64,000 bases of DNA from Polynucleobacter sp. Tro8-14-1. GTDB taxonomy: Bacteria; Pseudomonadota; Gammaproteobacteria; Burkholderiales; Burkholderiaceae. Below are positions 51,777-59,993 of the stretch, piece after piece; the first letter of the stretch is position 1; each line of letters opens with the position of its first letter. The DNA lies in NCBI RefSeq assembly GCF_018881655.1, contig NZ_JACVPX010000004.1, forward strand, positions 124,001-188,000. The letters run 5' to 3'. The translations under genes were made by a program, and so were the position numbers. Under the pieces are notes generated by a model, which saw only the letters and a list, made by a program, of their open reading frames with translations, was not told the DNA's origin and made no database searches.

Positions 51777-52478
51777 TTAAGCGCTGAGGTCAAAAACCAA
51801 GACCTCAGCGCTTTTTCCATTAGAAATTGCCAATCGGTCTTCTTCTTGAAATAAGAGGGCATCCCCACCATCCAATGCTTGACCGTTCACATCAAGTGAG
51901 CCACGAATAAGGTGAACGTAGAATTTTCTATTGGGATCTAATGCTAGCTCGAATGATTGACCTTGATCAAAGAGTCCAGCGTAAATCTTGGCATCAGCAT
52001 GAATCTTGACGGCCCCATCATTTCCGGTAGGGGATGCGATGATGCGCAACTTCCCAGATTTTTCAATGGCGGGAATGGTTTTTTGCTCGTAGCTAGGCTC
52101 AATTTCTAAGACATTGGGCTCTATCCAGATCTGTAAAAAATGAGTAGTTTGATCTCTGGCGTGATTGAACTCGCTATGAGTAACTCCACTACCGGCGCTC
52201 ATGCGTTGGACATCCCCCGGTGGGATTCCTTTGATATTGCCCATACTATCTTCGTGCGCCAACTCTCCAGATAGTACGTAACTGATAATTTCCATATTGC
52301 GATGGCTATGCTTGCCAAAACCCATTCCTGCAGCTACGCGATCTTCATTAATGACGCGCAGATTCCCCCAGCCCATAAAGCGGGGGTCATGGTAGCCCGC
52401 AAATGAGAAGGAGTGAAAGCTTTTAAGCCAGCCATGGTCAGCATAGCCACGATCCTGGGATTTTCTAAGATTTATCAT
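51777..52478 (-). CDS. Pirin family protein
   Basis: A 233-residue bicupin with the pirin pattern GYADHGWLKSFHSFSFAGYH, PRFMGWGNLRVINEDRVAAG, FGKHSHRNMEIISYVLSGEL (metal His and Glu) and VQRMSAGSGVTHSEFNHA. Similar YhhW-type proteins have quercetin dioxygenase activity in vitro; the natural role is unclear. Its 3' end contains the plus-strand terminator of the Bug operon, so the last codons serve as both coding sequence and terminator. Confidence 0.93.
   Translation of the reverse strand: MINLRKSQDRGYADHGWLKSFHSFSFAGYHDPRFMGWGNLRVINEDRVAAGMGFGKHSHRNMEIISYVLSGELAHEDSMGNIKGIPPGDVQRMSAGSGVTHSEFNHARDQTTHFLQIWIEPNVLEIEPSYEQKTIPAIEKSGKLRIIASPTGNDGAVKIHADAKIYAGLFDQGQSFELALDPNRKFYVHLIRGSLDVNGQALDGGDALLFQEEDRLAISNGKSAEVLVFDLSA
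51779..51816 (+). terminator. Rho-independent terminator of the Bug operon, inside pirin 3' end
   Basis: AAGCGCTGAGGTC and GACCTCAGCGCTT form a perfect 13-bp stem with a nine-base loop, followed by TTT. It starts 26 bases after the Bug gene stop and lies within the coding end of the convergent pirin gene. Confidence 0.88.
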
Positions 52479-52563
52479 GTTTTAGGGCGTTAAAGGACTA
52501 GTTGAAGGATTCAGAATAAGCCTATTATCATTAGCTTTAATGATATTTGTCGATCGGTAGCAA

Positions 52564-53973
52564 ATGGGAAGCTTTAAACAAGACATTCAAGAAACGTATC
52601 TAGGGCTTTCTGAGAGCGTTCGGGAGAAGTGGGATGACTTTACCCAGTTCCTACAGGAGGCTTGGCCGCTCCTTATTCTCTTGCTGGCAATACTGATGGG
52701 CATCTGGTTGTATGCGGATCCACCGCCCCCAAGACATGTCCTTATGGCCACCGGATCATCAGGCGGTTCATACGAAGCTCTTGGGAAAAAGTATGTAGAG
52801 TTTTTCAAGGCAAAGGGTATTACTTTAGAGTTGGTAGCCACAACAGGCGCGCAAGAAAACATTGATCGCTTAGCAGATCGTGATGACCCCGTACAAGTTG
52901 CTTTTGTTCAGGCTGGAGTAGACCACACCAAGGAAGTAACTGGTATTCAGTCCTTGGGTGCAATTGCCTATGATCCTATTTGGTTTTTTTATCGAGGTTC
53001 GGAGCTAAAGTCTACCGAGTCCGATTCAGTTGGCGTCGTATTTCAACATTTTGCCAATAAAAAGATTTCTGTGGGAATTGAGGGCAGCGGTACCTACGCT
53101 CAGTCAACCAAAATACTGAAGGCCGCAGGCTATAAAAAAGGGGTACAAATTCTCAATCTTGCTGGATATGATGCGGTGAAGGCGCTCCAGGCGGGCGAGA
53201 TAGATGGAGCCTTTATTGTGGATTCCTATGATGCTCCCAATGTACAGACCTTGTTAAACGATAAGTCATTGCATTTAGTCACTTTTAAACGTGCAGCAGC
53301 CTATGTCAAATTAATGCCTTATCTCAATATTTTGGATGTCCCCCAGGGGGCTTTTAATTTGCCACGCAACTTTCCACCAACGGATATGAAGCTGTTGGCA
53401 ACAACAACAAATCTATTGATTGATGATCGCATGCATCCGGCGATTCAATTTCTATTTTTAGAAGCTGCCAGACAGATTAATGGCAAAGAATCTTTCTTTG
53501 CTGAGCGCGGAGAGTTTCCATCCTTTAAAGATTCCATGTTGCCTGAAAGTCCCGTCGCAATTCATTATGAGAAAAATAATTACCCCTTATTGGTAGCCTA
53601 TTTCCCGTTCTGGGTGGCCGAGCTTATTAATCGCCTCATTTTTGTATTCCTGCCCTTCTGTGTATTGAGCTATCCGCTTTTACAGGCTCTGCCAGGATAT
53701 CGCGCTAAGCGCATGCAAAATAAGATCAATCGCTTATATGGTTCTTTAAAATCCTTGGAGCAAGAATTACTGAATGGGTTTGACGATCAACAGCGGGATG
53801 AATATCTAAAGAGGCTTAATTTACTTGAGTATCAAGCTTTAAATATTAAAGTTTCTAAGCGCCTGTCTGGCGACTACTATGCCTTGCGAGCTAGCATTGA
53901 TTACGTGCGTAATTGCTTGAATAGGGGCGTACACCCCTATCAATTTGATGAAGGCATTGATCCCGACTTATAG
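52564..53973 (+). CDS. TAXI family TRAP transporter solute-binding protein, membrane anchored
   Basis: A 469-residue protein. An N-terminal membrane helix (about residues 33-50, LLILLLAILMGIWLY) is followed by the TAXI domain with MATGSSGGSYEALGKKYVEF, GAQENIDRLADRDDPVQVAF, GIEGSGTYAQSTKILKAAGY and FIVDSYDAPNVQTLL. A second hydrophobic segment (about 350-372) precedes a cytoplasmic helical tail. TAXI proteins bind small organic acids for TRAP transporters, but no DctQM-type permease is near. The membrane-anchored long form is common in Burkholderiaceae. The ligand is unknown. Confidence 0.88.
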   Translation: MGSFKQDIQETYLGLSESVREKWDDFTQFLQEAWPLLILLLAILMGIWLYADPPPPRHVLMATGSSGGSYEALGKKYVEFFKAKGITLELVATTGAQENIDRLADRDDPVQVAFVQAGVDHTKEVTGIQSLGAIAYDPIWFFYRGSELKSTESDSVGVVFQHFANKKISVGIEGSGTYAQSTKILKAAGYKKGVQILNLAGYDAVKALQAGEIDGAFIVDSYDAPNVQTLLNDKSLHLVTFKRAAAYVKLMPYLNILDVPQGAFNLPRNFPPTDMKLLATTTNLLIDDRMHPAIQFLFLEAARQINGKESFFAERGEFPSFKDSMLPESPVAIHYEKNNYPLLVAYFPFWVAELINRLIFVFLPFCVLSYPLLQALPGYRAKRMQNKINRLYGSLKSLEQELLNGFDDQQRDEYLKRLNLLEYQALNIKVSKRLSGDYYALRASIDYVRNCLNRGVHPYQFDEGIDPDL

Positions 53974-53977
53974 GGCT

Positions 53978-54436
53978 TTATTCGCTATCACCATTTCTGC
54001 TGGGGAATTTAAATGAAGCGTAACGAACGACTGCATTAGCCAGAGCCAAAATGAGAATGGTAAGCCCCATAAAGAGGATGGCCATATCAGCCTCGTGCTT
54101 GGTGTTAACTAAGTCAATGATGAGACGAGTTACCGCAGTAATCGCTACATAAATCAAAAAGCGAACTGGCATATGATTGGTTTTGAAATAAATCCCGACC
54201 ATGGCGCCAATTTCGAGATAGATAAATAGCAAGAGCAGGTCTTCGATTGAAGCCGATCCTTTATTAACCATACCCAGGAATGCAACAGCTGCTGACCAAA
54301 CGGTTGCGGCACCGATTCCAAATAATGCAATCCGATGAAATAAAGAGACAAATAAGTTTCCAATGGGAACGGTCCATCTTTCAATGGCATCTTCTAATTT
54401 GGATGCATCTTTTGGTGAGGTAGGGGTCATATTCAT
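53978..54436 (-). CDS. psiE: PsiE-like phosphate-starvation-inducible membrane protein
   Basis: A 152-residue protein with four membrane helices (FVSLFHRIALFGIGAATVWS, LLLLFIYLEIGAMVGIYFKT, VRFLIYVAITAVTRLIIDLV, ILFMGLTILILALANAVVRY) and the family pattern FIYLEIGAMVGIYFKTNHMP VRFLIY. E. coli psiE is induced at low phosphate, but I see no Pho box here. CGGAGG lies four bases before the first ATG; a second ATG follows two codons later. A terminator separates it from fccB. Confidence 0.85.
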   Translation of the reverse strand: MNMTPTSPKDASKLEDAIERWTVPIGNLFVSLFHRIALFGIGAATVWSAAVAFLGMVNKGSASIEDLLLLFIYLEIGAMVGIYFKTNHMPVRFLIYVAITAVTRLIIDLVNTKHEADMAILFMGLTILILALANAVVRYASFKFPSRNGDSE

Positions 54437-54496
54437 TAAGCCTCCGAGTTTTTTAATCTGTTTTGTTTAGTATAGGTATCTATGCGGCCATGTAAA

Positions 54497-54528
54497 CAAA
54501 AAAAGAGGCGCCAAGCCCCCTTTTTTTG
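54497..54528 (-). terminator. Terminator after fccB (minus strand)
   Basis: On the minus strand AGGGGGC and GCGCCTCT pair around loop TTG, with one G-T pair and a single bulged G, followed by a run of T. A-rich sequence on the other side makes it potentially bidirectional. Confidence 0.7.
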
Positions 54529-54544
54529 GAAGTATTGACTTAGA

Positions 54545-55819
54545 TCAACCCAGGCTGTCCGCCCAAATATTATGAGCCCAGCCCCAGGCATATACCCCTT
54601 CAAGAGTTGAGGGTGCCGGAGATAGTCCGCCTGCACCATGAACAGGCTCAAAAGTTTTCTTAGCGACACTGTATTGATGAACGCTAGCCACGTGAATTAC
54701 TTCTCGTTCGTTCACAAAACTGTAGCAAGTATTGTTCACTACTGGCGCTGGATTAACTTCCCAGTTACTGAGTTCAGCCACAATCGCGGCAGCCGCCACT
54801 TTGGCATGTTGATTGGCCATGTGCCCTGACTTAGGCATTGCTGGCGCTACTTGAATCGAGTCACCCAAGACATGAATGTCTTTTTGTGCAGTAGATTCAA
54901 AGTTGAGATAATTCACATTAACCCAGCGGCCGTTAGCATTTGCTAAACCAGTTTTGACGGCAATCTCACCGGCGCTCATCGCCGGTAGAAGATTTAAAAC
55001 ATCTGCTTTAATATCTTCTTGCACTTCAAATTTCAAAGTTTTTGTTTTTGCATCCACGGCGGTGACATTGTATTTGGGCAAATACTCAATGAATCCTGGG
55101 TACTGTTCTGCCCACACCTTCTTAAAGAGCGCACCTTTTGAAGTGACATCTTGGTTAGCATCCAAAATGAGAACTTTAGACTTAGGCTTGTGGTGCTTAA
55201 GATAGTTTGCTACCTGGCAGGCTCGCTCGTAAGGTCCTGGAGGGCAGCGATAGGGGGCTTCTGGAATACTAATGGCAAAAGTGCCACCATCACGCATAGA
55301 GGCGAGTTGTTTATGTAAGGCGGTAGTTTCAGGACCCGCTTTCCAGGCCTGGAGGGTAACGCCTGCTTTATTGGCTTGAGCCAGTCCTTCAATACTGTTC
55401 ATCATTAAGGCAACACCGGGTGAAACGATCGCTTTGTCATAGCGTAAGGTTTTCCCAGAGGCAAGCTTGACTGTTTTTTTATCGGGGTCGATGCTGGAGA
55501 CGCTGTCCCGAATGATCTTCACGCCATGACGCTTACTCAGATTGTCATAAGGGGTCGTAATTTCAGATATTGTGCGTGAGCCACCTACAACTAAATTAGA
55601 TAGTGGGCAGGAAACAAAGGCTGCATTGGGCTCAATCAATGTCACCTTAGCAGTGTTGTTAGAGAACAAGCGTAAATATTTAGCAGCGGTAGCGCCACCA
55701 TATCCTCCGCCAATCACAAGGATTTCTGCCTTTTGTAAATTAGCGTGGGCTTGACCAGAAAAGCCTGCCAGCAAACCAAGTGCGGCGGTGCTCTGACCTA
55801 TAAAGTGTCGACGATCCAT
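54545..55819 (-). CDS. fccB: Flavocytochrome c sulfide dehydrogenase, flavoprotein subunit FccB
   Basis: A 424-residue periplasmic flavoprotein that oxidises sulfide to sulfur and passes electrons to a cytochrome c. The N-terminus MDRRHFIGQSTAALGLLAGF is a twin-arginine signal. FAD binding follows at EILVIGGGYGGATAAKYLRL, then the redox Cys in AAFVSCPLSNLVVGG (near residue 70) and APYRCPPGPYERACQVANYL (near 190). The C-terminal substrate domain has NTCYSFV. It lies 14 bases downstream of the cytochrome gene and ends at a terminator. Confidence 0.93.
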   Translation of the reverse strand: MDRRHFIGQSTAALGLLAGFSGQAHANLQKAEILVIGGGYGGATAAKYLRLFSNNTAKVTLIEPNAAFVSCPLSNLVVGGSRTISEITTPYDNLSKRHGVKIIRDSVSSIDPDKKTVKLASGKTLRYDKAIVSPGVALMMNSIEGLAQANKAGVTLQAWKAGPETTALHKQLASMRDGGTFAISIPEAPYRCPPGPYERACQVANYLKHHKPKSKVLILDANQDVTSKGALFKKVWAEQYPGFIEYLPKYNVTAVDAKTKTLKFEVQEDIKADVLNLLPAMSAGEIAVKTGLANANGRWVNVNYLNFESTAQKDIHVLGDSIQVAPAMPKSGHMANQHAKVAAAAIVAELSNWEVNPAPVVNNTCYSFVNEREVIHVASVHQYSVAKKTFEPVHGAGGLSPAPSTLEGVYAWGWAHNIWADSLG

Positions 55820-55833
55820 GGTGGGCTTCCTTG

Positions 55834-56166
55834 TTAGTTCTTGCCAAGTTGATTGGCGATGGTATTAAGCTGTTCTTCGGTATAGCCCTTGGTAAGCTGC
55901 GGCATGATAGTGCCGTCCAATGACCCAGATTTATAAGCCATCAATTTTTCTAATATTTGCGCGTGAGTAAGATTGTTGATGAGTGGGATGTTGCCATCAA
56001 CAACACCGTTTCCGTCAGTGCCATGACAATTTGCGCAGGTTGCTGCAAGACTACGTTTATATAAATTGCTTGCATCTGGATTTTGCGCTAAAGAAAGACT
56101 GCTCCATAGACACAATCCAATATATGTCGATACTACGATTCCGGGTCTTGAAAACAGTGCTCGCAT
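55834..56166 (-). CDS. Monohaem cytochrome c, FccA-like subunit
   Basis: A 110-residue exported cytochrome with signal peptide (cleavage near SLAQ), one haem site CANCHG (near residue 50) and a candidate Met ligand in TIMPQLTKGYTEEQL. It has one haem, as in green-sulfur-type FccA, not two as in Allochromatium. It is the first gene of the fccAB-like pair and would accept electrons from FccB in the periplasm. I chose ATG 56166 over one five codons upstream because AAAGG stands just before it. Confidence 0.88.
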   Translation of the reverse strand: MRALFSRPGIVVSTYIGLCLWSSLSLAQNPDASNLYKRSLAATCANCHGTDGNGVVDGNIPLINNLTHAQILEKLMAYKSGSLDGTIMPQLTKGYTEEQLNTIANQLGKN

Positions 56167-56346
56167 GCGGCCTTTCTCCATTCGAATTATTTTTTTGACT
56201 TATAGGTGTATTGCTTTATGAGTATCTTAATCAAGAAATCCATAAAAAGTAGCGCTTACCTCAGATTCATTTTTCATAAACTCATTCGAAAATGCGGGCC
56301 TGATGTATTTTGTTGGAATTTCCTATAAGCCCTATAAACTACGGGT

Positions 56347-58068
56347 ATGAGAATTTCATTTTCTTACCGTTCCGCCTTATTGATACTCCTTTTAGGTGTA
56401 TTTACCTACCTTTATGGTTTGGATAGCCGATTTGCGCCAAAAAACGGTGATGAGTATCCCTATATGCATATTGTGCGCATGACGGCAGACTCGGCCCAAT
56501 GGCTGCCACTGCAGTCTGAAATGGATGGCATTAAAAACACTAAGCCGCCACTGATATTTTGGCAGGGTATTGCTAGTACGCATTGGGCAAGCGAATGGAG
56601 TTTGGCAAATTTGCGTTGGCCTAGTGTTTTATATACCGCACTAACGGCATTTTTCTTATTTTTAGCAGTCCGACGTTTCAGTGGCAAAACGCAAACTGGA
56701 ATATTGGCATCATTAGTATGGCTCTCCTTTTTTGCAACCTATCGCTACGGTCGACCATTCTTAGCGGACCCCCCAGAAGTATTTTGGGTATCGCTACCAT
56801 TTATGGCGATTTTGTATTGGGGTAAAAGTGCATTTGAATCTAAATTCTTTTTCCCATTGATGGCGGGGGTGTGTTTTGGTCTTGCGCTATTTGCAAAATC
56901 TTTTGCCTACATCGTTCCTGCTAATTTTGCTTTGGGGCTCTATTACTGGCGCTGGCGGCAGTGGAGTATTCCTCAGGTACTCATCCGCGACCTATATAAG
57001 TTGATCCTGATTACTGTACTTGCCCTCGGCGTATTTGCCTTGTGGTTTGCCATGGACCCATATCCAGAAGCTGTTTGGAGCGAATTTGTACTGGGCGAGA
57101 ATGCCGGTAAGTTTGCCGCTCGTCAGTCTAGTTATTTTATGGATTTGCTGCGCGGTGGAGATAGCATTTGGCTTTTAATTTTGACGACGATTGCTAATGC
57201 AGGCCTATTTAGCTTTGTATTGATATCAAGTTTGATGCAATGCTGGCGTACACGTCGCTTTCTGAATTTAGAAGAGGTGCTATTACTGCTTTTGATAGCA
57301 GCGTTCTTTATTGTGTTCAGCTTACCTAGTCAGCGTTCAGGTCGTTATCTTTTGCCAGTGATGCCAGCCTTTGCGGCGCTGATTGCCTTATATTGGGATA
57401 AGTTGCCTTTATGGGGCTTCCGCATTGCCTTGCTCTTGCAATTACTGGTGTTATCACTCTTGTTTTGGATTGGTATCAATCTTCAGTTCTCACAATTTAT
57501 GGGTGATGCTGGCGCATGGACTTATTCCTATTGTCATTGGATTCTCATGGCGGCAGGAATATTGCTGGTCTTGCTTGGCTTGCTGAATCGGCGTTTCACT
57601 AAAACCATTTCTTTGGCAGCCTGCTTTTTGGTTTATTGCGGGTTGACTAGTAGTCTTGCTCCATTAGAAGGGCGCTTAGGGCGCTACTCGGTAGAAACGA
57701 TTGCTCGGTTGGCAGGCAGGGATGTTTGGATTCCTTGTGACTATCGAGCCAAGGATGAGGAGTATCGATTGTTGCTACCAGGTGCAAAGCTGCATGGCTA
57801 TTTAGCGAAAGATGCTAGTGATGTCGCAACTCTGACATCCGTCTACTCTCTAGTTGCGGTGCACACTTCTTTGGGTACTCAGCCTGCACTATGTGATTCT
57901 TGTCAGATTGTTGGACAAAGAATGGAGATGAGGGCCCGTCACTCTAATGAAGAAATTCAGGAAATGTTGATGGGGCATATTGGTAAATATTTATTTGTTA
58001 ATGAATACCTGATTTTTACACCGGTGGCGACCCCAGATTTATCCAACTTAAAGGATGTTTGTAGATGA
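56347..58068 (+). CDS. ArnT/PMT-like glycosyltransferase (GT39/GT83)
   Basis: A 573-residue polytopic membrane enzyme with about 12 hydrophobic segments. The first periplasmic loop has SRFAPKNGDEYPYMHIVRMT with the catalytic acidic pair Asp-Glu near residue 38, and GIKNTKPPLIFWQGIASTHW, the KPPL signature of ArnT-type enzymes that use a polyprenyl-phosphate sugar donor. A soluble C-terminal region (about 450-573) carries several Cys. The acceptor may be lipid A, a glycan or a protein. It overlaps the sialidase-like gene by 4 bases (ATGA). Confidence 0.88.
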   Translation: MRISFSYRSALLILLLGVFTYLYGLDSRFAPKNGDEYPYMHIVRMTADSAQWLPLQSEMDGIKNTKPPLIFWQGIASTHWASEWSLANLRWPSVLYTALTAFFLFLAVRRFSGKTQTGILASLVWLSFFATYRYGRPFLADPPEVFWVSLPFMAILYWGKSAFESKFFFPLMAGVCFGLALFAKSFAYIVPANFALGLYYWRWRQWSIPQVLIRDLYKLILITVLALGVFALWFAMDPYPEAVWSEFVLGENAGKFAARQSSYFMDLLRGGDSIWLLILTTIANAGLFSFVLISSLMQCWRTRRFLNLEEVLLLLLIAAFFIVFSLPSQRSGRYLLPVMPAFAALIALYWDKLPLWGFRIALLLQLLVLSLLFWIGINLQFSQFMGDAGAWTYSYCHWILMAAGILLVLLGLLNRRFTKTISLAACFLVYCGLTSSLAPLEGRLGRYSVETIARLAGRDVWIPCDYRAKDEEYRLLLPGAKLHGYLAKDASDVATLTSVYSLVAVHTSLGTQPALCDSCQIVGQRMEMRARHSNEEIQEMLMGHIGKYLFVNEYLIFTPVATPDLSNLKDVCR

Positions 58069-59303
58069 GTCGTGTCATTGCTCTTTGTTTTTTGTTGCTT
58101 GCTGCAGTGATTGGCTTTCTGCATATTGATAGTCGCCCAGTGTGGGCGCCATTTGCTACTCCTTCTTTCCAAGTAGATGATGTTCTGGATGAGCCTGTAG
58201 TAATGAAGACAAAAGATCTCATCAAGATTAATATTTCCGTACCGCAATCACGTTGGCTTCCTGATACTGGCGCTGCCTCAGTCCATGCAGCTTCAATGAT
58301 TGCCCTCAAGGATGGTGCAGTGAGAGCGTTTTGGTTTGCCGGTAGTCGCGAAGGTGCTGCTGATGTATCGATCTACAGCTCCGTATATGACCCGAAGTCT
58401 TCTAGCTGGAGTGCGCCCATTGTTGTGATGGATCGCATTAGTGCGGAGAAGGGGCTTTCACGTTATATCGCTAAGTTAGGCAATCCTGTGCCAGCCAGAT
58501 TGGCTGATGGACGTCTGCAATTGTTCTTCGTCACCGTCTCTATTGGCGGTTGGGCGGGTAGTTCAATTTCTGCAATGACTTCGGATGATGAAGGTTTGAC
58601 ATGGAGTAAGCCGCAACGCCTCATCAGCTCCCCGTTACTGAATTTAAGCACTCTCGTGAAATCCCCTAATGTGATGTTCACCGATGGTCTACTAGGCTTG
58701 CCTGCCTATCATGAGTGGATAGGGCGTTTTGGCGAGTTCTTAAGGTTGGATGCAGGGCAGGTAATTGATAAGCGTCGTATGAGTTCTGGGCGCGGTGCGA
58801 TTCAGCCACTCGTATTTGTAAATGACGCGCAATATGCCAGTGCATATTTCCGGCAAACACGGAGCTCTGGGTTACCAAAGAAAATCCCGGTTAGTCATAC
58901 AGAAAATGCGGGTCAAACATGGCAGCAGGCAGAAGATTTGGATATTGCCAATCCCAATTCTGCAGTTGCTGGGCTTGTTCTCAAAAGCGGCGCTCGCATT
59001 TTGGTTTTAAACAATATTGAAAATGGGCGCTATCGTTTGGTCTTATTGATGAGCGATGTTAAATCTGAGCAATGGCAAACCGTTGAGGTATTGGAGGACG
59101 ATGAAGCTATACCTGAAGCTCAACGTAAAGAGTTCTCATACCCTTACTTAATCACTGTAGACGGTGATGATGCACATTTAGTCTATACCTGGGATCGCAA
59201 GAAGATCCGACATCGTTATTTTTCTGGTGCTTGGCTAAGACATGCCTATCAGCAAATAAACAGTGCTGAAGCAGATCCGGCTCATCAGGAGGTGCGGCAA
59301 TGA
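58065..59303 (+). CDS. Sialidase-like (BNR/Asp-box) exported protein
   Basis: A 412-residue protein with an N-terminal signal or anchor (VIALCFLLLAAVIGFLHID) and a six-bladed propeller pattern: SMIALKDGAVRAFWFAGSRE (the Arg region of sialidases), ISAMTSDDEGLTWSKPQRLI and PVSHTENAGQTWQQAEDLDI, two Asp boxes (SxDxGxTW). True sialidase specificity is uncertain; homologs are often annotated exo-alpha-sialidase without proof. It overlaps both neighbours by 4 bases (ATGA), so it acts with the GT39 enzyme and the membrane protein. Confidence 0.85.
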   Translation: MSRVIALCFLLLAAVIGFLHIDSRPVWAPFATPSFQVDDVLDEPVVMKTKDLIKINISVPQSRWLPDTGAASVHAASMIALKDGAVRAFWFAGSREGAADVSIYSSVYDPKSSSWSAPIVVMDRISAEKGLSRYIAKLGNPVPARLADGRLQLFFVTVSIGGWAGSSISAMTSDDEGLTWSKPQRLISSPLLNLSTLVKSPNVMFTDGLLGLPAYHEWIGRFGEFLRLDAGQVIDKRRMSSGRGAIQPLVFVNDAQYASAYFRQTRSSGLPKKIPVSHTENAGQTWQQAEDLDIANPNSAVAGLVLKSGARILVLNNIENGRYRLVLLMSDVKSEQWQTVEVLEDDEAIPEAQRKEFSYPYLITVDGDDAHLVYTWDRKKIRHRYFSGAWLRHAYQQINSAEADPAHQEVRQ

Positions 59304-59914
59304 ATCAGTTCATGCAAATCATAGCTTTGATTGAATTATCCATTTCCTGTGCGGTAGTGGGTATTTGGATCTTGCAAAAGTTTTCTCCAAATGCTTTTCC
59401 ATTCGCTATCAAAGTATTTTTTGTCCTTCTGATGGGAAATATTCTGTTTTGGCCATTTGGTATGAATTTACCTTTGGTTGCCTATGTGCGTGGCTTGACT
59501 GGTGATCTGAGCATCGTGCTGACTTTATTGTTGTGGAGCTCATTGCTACCAGCCAATAAGCCTGCACCGATTGTTTTTAAATTTGTGGTGACAATCATCG
59601 CATTATGTTTTTATCCATTTGCCCTGGGCTTGGGAATGGTCGATCCTTATGTATGGGGTTACGGATCCATACCATTCTTAATTCCGGTCCTATTTTTTGC
59701 CCTAGTCTGTGGCTTGGCAAATTGGATGAAGGGTGTATGGATTATTGCTATCGCCATTCTTGCTTGGACAGTCCATTGGCATGAGTCTGCCAATCTTTGG
59801 GATTACTTGCTGGATCCATTCTTGACCATCTGGGCTATATGCGCCTGTATTGGCATGATGTATAGAAGGAAAAGGGACAAAGCCCGCTCTGGATATTTGT
59901 TTAGACCGGGTTAG
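59300..59914 (+). CDS. Polytopic membrane protein in GT39-sialidase operon
   Basis: A 204-residue protein with about six membrane segments (IIALIELSISCAVVGIWILQ, FAIKVFFVLLMGNILFWPFG, IVFKFVVTIIALCFYPFALG, LIPVLFFALVCGLANWMKGV and others) and a short basic C-terminus. I do not recognise the family. It is translationally coupled (ATGA) to the sialidase-like gene and is the last of three genes, so it probably acts in the same envelope process. Confidence 0.8.
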   Translation: MNQFMQIIALIELSISCAVVGIWILQKFSPNAFPFAIKVFFVLLMGNILFWPFGMNLPLVAYVRGLTGDLSIVLTLLLWSSLLPANKPAPIVFKFVVTIIALCFYPFALGLGMVDPYVWGYGSIPFLIPVLFFALVCGLANWMKGVWIIAIAILAWTVHWHESANLWDYLLDPFLTIWAICACIGMMYRRKRDKARSGYLFRPG

Positions 59915-59993
59915 GACTCATCAAACGCAAGGTTGTAAAGTAATATGCATCTAGTGAGTTATTGAATTTATATAGATCAATGCTGAGGCAGAT

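Noticed and set aside
54436..54669. 77-codon minus-strand frame between psiE and fccB
   Set aside because: It overlaps the end of fccB by 125 bases, crosses the fccB terminator and shows no family pattern.
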